A stretch of DNA of 64,000 nucleotides. Origin: an uncultured Spirochaetaceae bacterium. Its GTDB lineage: Bacteria; Spirochaetota; Spirochaetia; Sphaerochaetales; Sphaerochaetaceae. Every line of letters begins with the position of its first letter. The first letter of the stretch is position 1. The notes under the pieces were generated by a model. The model saw only the letters and a list, made by a program, of their open reading frames with translations, was not told where the DNA came from and searched no databases. The stretch spans positions 1 to 64,000 of the forward strand of contig CALXLH010000025.1 of assembly GCA_944389145.1 (NCBI GenBank), read 5' to 3'. Shown piece by piece: positions 8,890-16,808 of the stretch. Made by a program: the position numbers and the translations under genes.

Positions 8890-9015
8890 AGAGGGCGGCT
8901 TTTGACCGCCCTCTATCCTTCCCAGGCCTCCATGTACAATCCATCATCGGCCAGATATAAATGCCAAGGCATTTCCGCCACAAGATGCGAAGAGGGCGGC
9001 CTGTGACCGCCCTCT
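8890..9015. repeat. Two copies of a nine-base GC hairpin
   Basis: AGAGGGCGG...CCGCCCTCT occurs at 8890-8914 and again at 8991-9015, each with a seven-base loop (CTTTTGA and CCTGTGA). They lie downstream of the minus-strand nucleotidase gene, so one could end its transcript, but the T tails on that strand are weak. The 76 bases between them hold nothing recognisable. Confidence 0.75.
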
Positions 9016-9033
9016 GCCTCTTTCCTTAACCAC

Positions 9034-11580
9034 TTACCTTACAGGATAGATCTCCTGCAGGTACTCGATGAATACCTCATTGAGCATAGAGCCCTCTGTC
9101 AGCACGCGGCCGAACATCGTATAGCCATCTCCGCCCGCAGCCATGAAGTCATTGGTAGCGACCTTGTAGGACGTGGTCGTATCGTTCGGGTCAAGCAGCT
9201 CGTCTCCGAGGTATACCCTCTTGATCCTCTCGCCAGCAGGAGCGGACGCGCTATAGACGATCCTGAGATCAGTCTGGCTGAAGGCGCCATTCTGCTCAGG
9301 AAGCATCGAATAGCCATGCTCAAGCGCGGCGTAGATATCAGAAGGAGTGATCTCGCATACGGTTATCGTATTCGTGAACGGAAGCACGTTGTTGACATCA
9401 CCGAGGGTAACTGGACCTGCCGCGATGGAAGCCCTTATGCCGCCTCCATTCATGATCGTGAAGTCAGCGCCTGACTCAGCAGTCATCGCATCGGTGATAA
9501 GCTTGGAAAGGTTCGTCTTCCTCGTCCTTACATCTGCCCTCTCTCCGTTGAGATCCATCGGAACGTTCGCTACGACGGTATCGAGGATAGCGTCAAGCTC
9601 GGCATTCTTCTCCTCGATGTAGCTATCGATGACAGGATCGGAAGGAACGGACGTGACACCATAGGCCGCGAGGATATCGCTCTCTGCCGGATTGGATATA
9701 TCGGAGGCAGGAAGCAGGAAGGCCTCGGCGATCTCGCCCTTGCCATCCTTCACATGGACCCTCACGATGCCGATGTTGTTCATATACTGGCCAGTGGACA
9801 CGATGAGCGTGCCGTTGACCATCTCTCCTCCATCCATCACGGTATGGCTATGGCCATCTATCAGGAGGTCGATGCCATCAAGATACTCAGCGACAACGGT
9901 TGACGTGATGCCGCTCTCACCATCTGGAACGACTCCAAGGTGGCCGAGCACAACGACGAAGTCACAAAGCTCATGAGCCATATCGATGGCAGCCTGCGCG
10001 CTCTCGACAACATCATCGCTCATGAAATCAAGACCGACGGTATGCTTCGGATGAGCCTTCGTCTTGGTATCAGGGGTTGAAAGACCGAACACGCAGACCT
10101 TGAAGCCGTTATAGTCATACACCTGATACGGCTGGAAGACCATGACACCGTTCTCATCCGTGATATTAGCGCACAGCACGCGGAAGGTTCCCTCATCCTC
10201 TGCCCAGCCTGCGATCTCCTCAAGCCTTGAGGCACCGTAGTTGAAATCATGATTGCCAGGAGTCATCGCATCATAGCCGACAAGGGACATGATCTCTGCA
10301 ACGGTCTGACCCTCGAACATGTTTGCGAGGTTCGTGCCATGGAAGGTATCACCAGCATCCAGAAGGAGGATGTTATCAGTGATGGACCTGCCCATCTTGA
10401 GAAGGGTGCTGAGCTTCGAGTAGCCAGCGCTTCCATCCTCTCCCTCAACGATACGGCCATGGACATCATTCGTATGGACGATGAAGAGATCGAACTCGCT
10501 GTCCCCCTGCGTATTCTTGACGATAGGAACGACGCCGAAGGGATATGCGACAGCCTCTTCCCCAGCCTCTGCCGGAGCGATATATGCCGCGATATCATCA
10601 AAGAACTGAGGAACATAGGATGCCCCGTCAGCCTCGGCAGGGAACGTTATGACGAGCAGGCCCGGCTCCTCGATCGCATAGAAGACACCGGAGAGCATAG
10701 CCCCATGAAGCTCTACCTCATGGGCAAGGAACGCCTCCACGTCAGAAGACGCGACCGAATCAGGATAGGAGATCTCTGCACGATCGGAATACACGGATAC
10801 CGTGATCGCCATCCCTCCTACGGTCTCCTCGAACACCTCAGGCTCCTCCACGGCGGGGGCAGCCTCGACATATTCCTCCTCAGAAGCAAGGAACATGGCA
10901 TCGAGATAGTCTGTAAGATCATCAACAAGGACGTAGGCATAGGCCTCCGCCACGGATGCGGTCACGGTCTCAGGATAGTAAAGCGAGACCTCTCCTGGAG
11001 CGGTGAATGCATATGTGACCTCGGCAAGCTCAGCTCCATGAAGATCCATCTCATGTGCGAAGAACTCCGTGACATCGCGCTCGGTAACGAACTGAGGATA
11101 TGAGATGACTGCGCTCCCCTCTCCTATCGTCACCGTCAGGCCATTGCCATGGTAGTCATACTCAACGACAACCGGCGCCGCCGCAGGAACAGCACTCTCC
11201 ACAGGCGGAGGAAGGATGGACGCTGCGACGCTAAGCACATCGTTGCCGAAGGTCTCGATGAAGACCTCGCGATCGGAAGCTGAGAGTCCCTCGGGATAAT
11301 CAAGCCTCAGCACGCCATCCTCAGGGAACGAATATGTGACAAGGGCTGCATCCTCAGGGTATCTGGCCGCCTCTGAGGAGAGGAAGTACTCGACATCCTC
11401 CCTTGTCGCGATATCAGGATATTCGATCAAGGCATATCCGTCATAGGACACGATGTCCATCGTATAGCCTGAGTATGAGAACGACCTCTCAACGCTATCA
11501 GCACTCGCGAATGCAGACGCTCCGGAGAAGAGCATCAGCGCTGCAAGCACCAATGAAATAGTCTTAGAAAAGCGCTTCAC
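9034..11580 (-). CDS. Secreted 5'-nucleotidase/2',3'-cyclic phosphodiesterase with three N-terminal repeats
   Basis: Exported calcineurin-like metallophosphoesterase of the UshA/CpdB family, which hydrolyses extracellular nucleotides for nucleoside and phosphate scavenging. A signal peptide ends near residue 27 (SGASAFASA). Three copies of an unrecognised 80-90 residue module follow, at roughly 34-115, 140-225 and 250-335, each with a core like ISYPxxVxxxDVExF. The catalytic domain starts near residue 368 with VHTNDVHGR, then DAGDTFHGT, GNHDFNYG, GHLGV and DGHSHTV. The C-terminal substrate domain has MNGGGIRASI. The family is usually 500-650 residues; the extra N-terminus explains 848. No anchor is seen. 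The neighbouring lipoprotein has the same module. Confidence 0.9.
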   Translation of the reverse strand: MKRFSKTISLVLAALMLFSGASAFASADSVERSFSYSGYTMDIVSYDGYALIEYPDIATREDVEYFLSSEAARYPEDAALVTYSFPEDGVLRLDYPEGLSASDREVFIETFGNDVLSVAASILPPPVESAVPAAAPVVVEYDYHGNGLTVTIGEGSAVISYPQFVTERDVTEFFAHEMDLHGAELAEVTYAFTAPGEVSLYYPETVTASVAEAYAYVLVDDLTDYLDAMFLASEEEYVEAAPAVEEPEVFEETVGGMAITVSVYSDRAEISYPDSVASSDVEAFLAHEVELHGAMLSGVFYAIEEPGLLVITFPAEADGASYVPQFFDDIAAYIAPAEAGEEAVAYPFGVVPIVKNTQGDSEFDLFIVHTNDVHGRIVEGEDGSAGYSKLSTLLKMGRSITDNILLLDAGDTFHGTNLANMFEGQTVAEIMSLVGYDAMTPGNHDFNYGASRLEEIAGWAEDEGTFRVLCANITDENGVMVFQPYQVYDYNGFKVCVFGLSTPDTKTKAHPKHTVGLDFMSDDVVESAQAAIDMAHELCDFVVVLGHLGVVPDGESGITSTVVAEYLDGIDLLIDGHSHTVMDGGEMVNGTLIVSTGQYMNNIGIVRVHVKDGKGEIAEAFLLPASDISNPAESDILAAYGVTSVPSDPVIDSYIEEKNAELDAILDTVVANVPMDLNGERADVRTRKTNLSKLITDAMTAESGADFTIMNGGGIRASIAAGPVTLGDVNNVLPFTNTITVCEITPSDIYAALEHGYSMLPEQNGAFSQTDLRIVYSASAPAGERIKRVYLGDELLDPNDTTTSYKVATNDFMAAGGDGYTMFGRVLTEGSMLNEVFIEYLQEIYPVR

Positions 11581-11677
11581 GGTTTTCCTCCTTGGGAATC
11601 TCGGATATGAATCTATTCTAGACTATAGCACAAGCTCAGAGGAAAATAAAATTGAATATGCCTGCGACAGAAGCAGA

Positions 11678-11697
11678 AGGGCCCCTTACGGAGCCCT
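11678..11697 (-). terminator. Terminator after the repeat-domain lipoprotein gene
   Basis: On the minus strand AGGGCTCC, a GTAA tetraloop and GGGGCCCT form an eight-base stem 21 bases after the stop codon, followed by a pyrimidine-rich tail. Confidence 0.6.
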
Positions 11698-11718
11698 GTC
11701 AAGACAGCAAGGCTGATA

Positions 11719-12519
11719 TCAGCCGATATACTCGATGAGTGCCGTTACGAAGATCGCGGAGAACGCATTTACCTCTGCGAATCCAATGTCTTCAGGATAT
11801 GTGAACACAGCCACGCCAGGCCCATCGATCGTATAGTAGACGCCTCCAAGGGTATCGCCGTATTCACGGTTGATCGCGGCAAAGAATCCCTCAGCCTCGG
11901 CAGCGGTAACAAAGTCAGGATAGGTGACGACCGCACTGCCCTGAGAGATCTCTATGGAGAGGGAATATCCCTCATAGGTATGGGTCACTGTCACAGGCTC
12001 TCCGGAGACAGAGAAGATCTCATTGACGGTATCGATGACATCGGTGGCAAACGCGGCGGCTAGGGCACGCCTCTCAGCAGCGGTGACGCCGGCAGGATAG
12101 TCAAGCCTGAGCTCTCCATCTGCGGGGAATGAGTATACTATGCCAGATGCCGAAGCGCCATACTTCATGCTCTCCGCGGCAAGGAATGCCTCAACATCAC
12201 CTCTCGTCACGACTGAGGAAGGATAGCTCACGATGGCATAGCTGTCATAGCACTCGATGCCAAGGGTATATCCAAGGTATCCGATCTCCATATCGACAGG
12301 AACAGTCGCCGGAACAGGCTCAACCGTCTCGGCAGGAGCAGGAGCCTCCGCAGCAGGTTCATCGACCGGTGCCGGCGGCACGTCTTCAGCCGGAGCCGGA
12401 GCAGGCTCCGCGACCACGATCTCCGTCGCAGCGACGTCAGAGGTCTGGCAGGATGCGAAGGAAAGCACGACCAGAGCCGAAAGGATGGAAGCCAAAGCGA
12501 TTCTTGTAATTCTCTTCAT
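11719..12519 (-). CDS. Lipoprotein with two copies of the nucleotidase-associated repeat domain
   Basis: The N-terminus has a basic start, a hydrophobic helix and LSFASCQTS, a lipobox with the lipidated cysteine near residue 24. An Ala/Pro/Glu-rich linker follows to about residue 80. Two modules of about 85 residues follow, each with the core SYPxxVVTRGDVEAF or TYPDFVTAAEAEGF, then a strand pair ending LDYP or FTYP. They match the three modules of the adjacent nucleotidase, so the two genes share a domain and probably a location on the cell surface. No catalytic residues are visible. The function is unknown; binding or partner docking is an inference. Confidence 0.8.
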   Translation of the reverse strand: MKRITRIALASILSALVVLSFASCQTSDVAATEIVVAEPAPAPAEDVPPAPVDEPAAEAPAPAETVEPVPATVPVDMEIGYLGYTLGIECYDSYAIVSYPSSVVTRGDVEAFLAAESMKYGASASGIVYSFPADGELRLDYPAGVTAAERRALAAAFATDVIDTVNEIFSVSGEPVTVTHTYEGYSLSIEISQGSAVVTYPDFVTAAEAEGFFAAINREYGDTLGGVYYTIDGPGVAVFTYPEDIGFAEVNAFSAIFVTALIEYIG

Positions 12520-12620
12520 TTTTTACCTCGATGCTAAGATGATAGCAGAAAGATGCCGCAACACCACTCAAAAACACCGGATTATCGCTTTTTTTCATGG
12601 AAAAATCACAAAGGAAAAAG

Positions 12621-12648
12621 AAAAAGGCCCATGCATATGCACAGGCCT
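12621..12648 (-). terminator. Terminator after the 56-aa basic protein gene
   Basis: On the minus strand a GGCC...GGGCC hairpin with GTGCAT/ATGCAT-type inner pairing is followed directly by five T and further T-rich sequence, 20 bases after the stop. Confidence 0.75.
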
Positions 12649-12668
12649 TGATCTAGAAGGATCATCGA

Positions 12669-12839
12669 TTACATCAGATCCTTGGGCTTCCTGGCGGTGT
12701 TGCCGGTCTTCTCGCAGTATGCCACATGGCGGAGCTTGCCGTTCTCGAAGACGCTCTTCATCTTGATAGCGCCACCCCATCTGCTCATAAGAACCTTAGC
12801 ACCTTCACGATGTGCGTTCTTTGATACGTTTCCTGCCAT
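12669..12839 (-). CDS. Small basic protein, 56 aa, unknown function
   Basis: A complete gene missed by size cut-offs. The ATG at 12839 has GGAGG eight bases upstream, the stop is at 12669, and a terminator follows. The product begins MAGNVSKNAHREGAK and ends with CEKTGNTARKPKDLM. It is rich in Lys and Arg, with one Cys and one Trp and no membrane segment. Size and charge resemble small ribosomal or nucleic-acid-binding proteins, but it matches no ribosomal protein I know. It sits between the lipoprotein gene and valS as its own transcription unit. Confidence 0.8.
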   Translation of the reverse strand: MAGNVSKNAHREGAKVLMSRWGGAIKMKSVFENGKLRHVAYCEKTGNTARKPKDLM

Positions 12840-12980
12840 ATCATTATCCTCCGGTATTGGTGAATATCCGATTGATGATACCCATAGAACAGGGCATTGT
12901 CAAACCATATCACTTATATCATTCTTCCGCGGCTCTGGCAATACATCCGTCCCCGCAGCCATGCCGCAGGGACATCGCGA

Positions 12981-15629
12981 TCAGAACGAGCGGAGCAGGT
13001 CCATATGCTCGCGGGCCTTGGCTATCCTTTCCTCAGCCTCCGCCTTCTTTCCCTTCTCCTTCTCCACAGCCTCGGGCTTGGCGTGAGAGAGGAAGTTCTC
13101 ATTCGAGAGCTTCTTCTCAGAGGCCTCAAGCAAAGCCTCTGCCTTCTTCAGCTCATTCTCCAGCCTGGCCATCTCAGCATCGACGTCTATGGCGTCACGC
13201 ACGAAGACGAAAGCCTCAAAGCCGACAGCCGCAGCGGGGAATGCGCCGCTCACATCCTCAGAAGCGGAGGTATCGATGATGACAGAGGAGGCTCCCATGA
13301 ATGAAGCGAGAAGAGAGGCCTCTGAACGAAGGAACGCGGCCTTATCGCCCTCCTCTATCCGGACGACTACCTTGAGCTTCTTCTCAGGCCCTATCTGAAG
13401 ATTTGACCTGGCGGCACGGACTACCCTGGCACTCTCCTGAAGCAGGGTTGCCATGGCCTCGGCCTCCTTATCCTCAAGCGAGACATCGAATACAGGATAT
13501 GGAGCAGAGATCACATCCCCATGATGGTTGGGAAGCTTCTGGTAGATCTCCTCGGTGAGGAATGAGAGGAATGGGTGCATGAGCCTCATGCTGCGCTCAA
13601 GCACGTCCATCAGGATCGATGCCTGCAGGTCCTTCTCCTCATCGCTTCCGTTGAGGAGCCGCGGCTTGGACGCTTCGACATACCAGTCGCAGAAGTCATT
13701 CCAGAAGAACGAATATATGGCCTGAGCCGCCTCATTGAAGTGATAGCCCCTCATAGCCTCCTCAATCGTCTTCGCAGCCCTGTTGAATGCCGAATAGATC
13801 CAGCGGTCCATTATCGTGAGGCGGGATCTGTCGATCTCCACCAGGTTCCTTCCCTCAAGGTTCATCAGGAGGTAGCGCGTAGCATTCCAGATCTTATTGG
13901 CAAAGCGGGAACCGAGGCGGAATGAATCCATGTCGATCATGACATCCTGCCCCTGCGCGGCAAGGTAGCAGAGAGTGAACTTCATCGCGTCGGCGCCATA
14001 GCGGTCGATGACCTCAAGCGGATCGATGCCGTTTCCCAGCGACTTCGACATCTTCCTTCCCTTGATATCCCTCACCAGTCCGGTGATCACGATATCATGG
14101 AACGGCGCCCTGCCGAGGAACTCCTCCGAGGCCATTATCATGCGGCTGATCCAGAAGAATATGATATCATATGCCGACACAAGGGTATTGGTCGGGAAGA
14201 AGCGCTCGAGATCCGGAGTCTTATCTGGCCAGCCAAGCGTCGAGAACGGCCAGAGCCAGGAAGAGAACCAAGTATCAAGCACATCGCTCTCCTGCTCAAG
14301 CTGGTGGCCATGGCACTCCGGACACTCATCCGGATCAGTGCGCGATACGATCATCTTTCCGCAATCCTTGCAGTACCAGACAGGTATGCGGTGCCCCCAC
14401 CAGAGCTGACGGGAGATGCACCAGTCGCGGATATTCTCCATCCAGTGCGCGTATGTGTTCTCCCACCTCTTCGGGAAGAACTCGATATCCCCGTTCCTCC
14501 AGGCAGCAAGCGCCTTGTCGGCGAGGCCCCTCATAGAGACGAACCACTGCTCTGAAAGATAAGGCTCGACAGTCGTGTGGCAGCGGTAGCAATGGCCGAC
14601 ATCATGGGCATGATCGGTTACCTTGACAAGGTATCCGCCCTTCTCCAGATCCTCAACGACGAGCTTCCTCGCCTCCTCAGCCATCATGCCCCTGTACCTC
14701 TCAGGCACATTCTCATTGAGCGTACCATCCGGATTGAGGAGGTTGATGGCCTCCAGGCCGTGCCTCTTGCCGCACTCGAAGTCATTTGGATCGTGAGCCG
14801 GGGTGATCTTCACCATTCCAGTGCCGAAATCCATCGCCACGAAGCGGTCGGAGATTATGGGTATGCGCCTCTCCGTAAGCGGCAGCAGAAGCTCCTTGCC
14901 CACTATGTCCTTATAGCGCTCATCGTCTGGATTGACTGCCACGGCGGTATCGCCGAACATCGTCTCAGGACGCGTAGTAGCAACGGTTATATAGCCAGAA
15001 CCATCAGCGTATGGATATCTTACATCATAAAGCTTGCCCGGCACGTTCTCATACTCAACCTCATCATCGGCCAGCGCCGTGCCGCACTTCGGGCAGTAGT
15101 TTACGAGATACTTCCCCTTATAGATCAGGCCACGCTCATAAAGCGTGACGAATGCCTCCCTGACAGCACGGGAAAGGCCCTCATCCATGGTAAAGCGCTC
15201 ATGATCCCAGTCACAGGAGCAGCCCATCTTCTCAAGCTGCCCCTTGATGATGTCATGATGCTTCTCCTTTACCTGCCAGGTCCTCTCCAGGAACTTCTCG
15301 CGACCAAGGTCCTGACGCCTCAGCCCTTCCTTCTGGAGCTGCCTCTCAACGACGTTCTGCGTCGCTATTCCCGCATGATCCGTCCCCGGAACCCAGAGCG
15401 TAGGCTGCCCGAGCATCCTGTGGTAGCGCACTATGATATCCTGCAGGCTGTTGTTGAGCGCATGGCCCATATGCAGGATACCAGTCACGTTCGGTGGCGG
15501 CATGACGACCGAGAAATGCTCCTTATCGGATGCGGAGGGAGCGAATTCCCCCTTCTCCTTCCACGCCTTGTATATGCGATCCTCGAAATCCTTTGGATCA
15601 TACGTCCTGGATAGCTCGACTGCCTTCAT
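12981..15629 (-). CDS. valS: Valyl-tRNA synthetase
   Basis: Class Ia aminoacyl-tRNA synthetase that charges tRNA-Val. The ATP-binding HIGH motif appears as PPNVTGILHMGHALNN near residue 45, and the KMSKS loop as GRKMSKSLGNG. The editing domain contains TTRPETMFGDTAVAVNP, and zinc-ribbon cysteines occur in YCPKCGTA and CKDCGKM with CPEC. A C-terminal coiled coil (about the last 65 residues) is the usual tRNA-binding arm. The start at 15629 (MKAVELSRTYDP) has GGAGG nearby and gives 882 residues, the normal length; the longer open frame to 15746 overlaps the next gene and is not used. Confidence 0.97.
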   Translation of the reverse strand: MKAVELSRTYDPKDFEDRIYKAWKEKGEFAPSASDKEHFSVVMPPPNVTGILHMGHALNNSLQDIIVRYHRMLGQPTLWVPGTDHAGIATQNVVERQLQKEGLRRQDLGREKFLERTWQVKEKHHDIIKGQLEKMGCSCDWDHERFTMDEGLSRAVREAFVTLYERGLIYKGKYLVNYCPKCGTALADDEVEYENVPGKLYDVRYPYADGSGYITVATTRPETMFGDTAVAVNPDDERYKDIVGKELLLPLTERRIPIISDRFVAMDFGTGMVKITPAHDPNDFECGKRHGLEAINLLNPDGTLNENVPERYRGMMAEEARKLVVEDLEKGGYLVKVTDHAHDVGHCYRCHTTVEPYLSEQWFVSMRGLADKALAAWRNGDIEFFPKRWENTYAHWMENIRDWCISRQLWWGHRIPVWYCKDCGKMIVSRTDPDECPECHGHQLEQESDVLDTWFSSWLWPFSTLGWPDKTPDLERFFPTNTLVSAYDIIFFWISRMIMASEEFLGRAPFHDIVITGLVRDIKGRKMSKSLGNGIDPLEVIDRYGADAMKFTLCYLAAQGQDVMIDMDSFRLGSRFANKIWNATRYLLMNLEGRNLVEIDRSRLTIMDRWIYSAFNRAAKTIEEAMRGYHFNEAAQAIYSFFWNDFCDWYVEASKPRLLNGSDEEKDLQASILMDVLERSMRLMHPFLSFLTEEIYQKLPNHHGDVISAPYPVFDVSLEDKEAEAMATLLQESARVVRAARSNLQIGPEKKLKVVVRIEEGDKAAFLRSEASLLASFMGASSVIIDTSASEDVSGAFPAAAVGFEAFVFVRDAIDVDAEMARLENELKKAEALLEASEKKLSNENFLSHAKPEAVEKEKGKKAEAEERIAKAREHMDLLRSF

Positions 15630-15696
15630 ATCCATCCTCCGAATCGTCTGGATTCTATCAGATATGAGGGACAGCAACAACAGATGGGACGCATCC

Positions 15697-16806
15697 TCAG
15701 GAACCGGATAGCGACCCCATCGAGATGAGATCACCGCTTCCTCCATCGAAGAGAAGGATGCCGGATCCAGTGATGGAGAAGCTCATTGCGCGGCTATGGG
15801 AGAAGTCGACGCTGCCGAAGACCACGGATGTGACCATCTCATCACCGACCTTGAGCTTCACGGTCGTCTCCATTCCAGAAGGAAGCGTGGTATAGACCGT
15901 TCCAGAGAGGCTTCCTTCCTCCAGACGGATGAACTCCGGCCTGATTCCCACTACGATATCGGAGACATCAGAGGCCAAGGGAGCGTTGCAATTGAACGTA
16001 AGGTCATGGCCCAGCATCCGCAATGACACCCTATCAGGAGAAAGCAGGCGGCCTGATGCCTTGATGAAGTTCATCGTCGGGTTGCCGACGAAATCAGCGA
16101 CGAAGAGATTAACCGGCCTGTCATAGACCTCCAGTGGCGGCGCGTACTGCTGCAGCACTCCCTTGTTCATCAGGCAGATCTTCGTGGCAAGCGCCATGGC
16201 CTCCATCTGATCATGCGTCACATAGACAAAGGTCGAATCGGTATCGACGTGCAGCCTCTTCAGCTCTGACCTCATCTCCAGGCGAAGCTTCGCATCCAGG
16301 TTTGAAAGCGGCTCATCCATGAAGAGCACCTTCGGGCTCGGAGCCAGCGTCCTGGCTATCGCGACACGCTGCTGCTGACCGCCGGAAAGCTCGGAAGGAA
16401 AGCGCTTCTCGAACTGCTCGATCTTGAGCATCGCCATCATGTCATGGACCCTCTTGTCGATATCGCCCTTGGACCACCTGAGATTCTCAAGTCCGAATGC
16501 GATGTTGTCATACACAGTCATATGAGGCCAGAGCGCATAGTTCTGGAATAGGAATCCGATGTTCCTCTTCGCCGGAGAGATATCTATCCCCTCATCGCTG
16601 TCGAACACGACCGAATCCCCGATCGTGATACGTCCCTTCGTCGGCGTCTCAAGGCCGGCGATCATCCTCAGCGTCGTCGTCTTGCCGCATCCTGACGGTC
16701 CCAGGAGCGTTATGAAGTCCCTATCCTCTATCGTCATGCTCAGGTTGTCCACAGCGACAAACCTGTCAAAGCATTTCGTGACGTTCTCAAGCACTATCCT
16801 TGGCAT
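15697..16806 (-). CDS. ABC transporter ATP-binding protein (FbpC/PotA type)
   Basis: ATPase of a binding-protein-dependent importer. Visible are Walker A GPSGCGKTT near residue 38, the signature LSGGQQQRVAIA near residue 138, Walker B VLFMDEPLSNLD and the H-loop YVTHD. A TOBE domain begins near residue 235 and is typical of iron, polyamine, phosphonate and sugar importers. Of three possible starts the ATG at 16806 has the best distance from GGAGG. The gene overlaps the end of the permease gene and is the last of the three-gene importer. Confidence 0.92.
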   Translation of the reverse strand: MPRIVLENVTKCFDRFVAVDNLSMTIEDRDFITLLGPSGCGKTTTLRMIAGLETPTKGRITIGDSVVFDSDEGIDISPAKRNIGFLFQNYALWPHMTVYDNIAFGLENLRWSKGDIDKRVHDMMAMLKIEQFEKRFPSELSGGQQQRVAIARTLAPSPKVLFMDEPLSNLDAKLRLEMRSELKRLHVDTDSTFVYVTHDQMEAMALATKICLMNKGVLQQYAPPLEVYDRPVNLFVADFVGNPTMNFIKASGRLLSPDRVSLRMLGHDLTFNCNAPLASDVSDIVVGIRPEFIRLEEGSLSGTVYTTLPSGMETTVKLKVGDEMVTSVVFGSVDFSHSRAMSFSITGSGILLFDGGSGDLISMGSLSGS

Positions 16807-16808
16807 CA

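Noticed and set aside
10249-11103. Plus-strand 284-codon frame inside the nucleotidase gene
   Set aside because: Its antisense partner has a signal peptide and catalytic motifs, whereas this frame has none.
12595-12780. Minus-strand 61-codon frame over the small basic protein gene
   Set aside because: It runs through the terminator and lacks a ribosome site; the 56-residue frame has all signals.
12949-12973. Hairpin after valS as a terminator
   Set aside because: The stem has two mismatches and there is no T tract on the minus strand.
14577-15614. Plus-strand 345-codon frame inside valS
   Set aside because: valS is certain by its motifs and the antisense frame is a by-product of codon bias.
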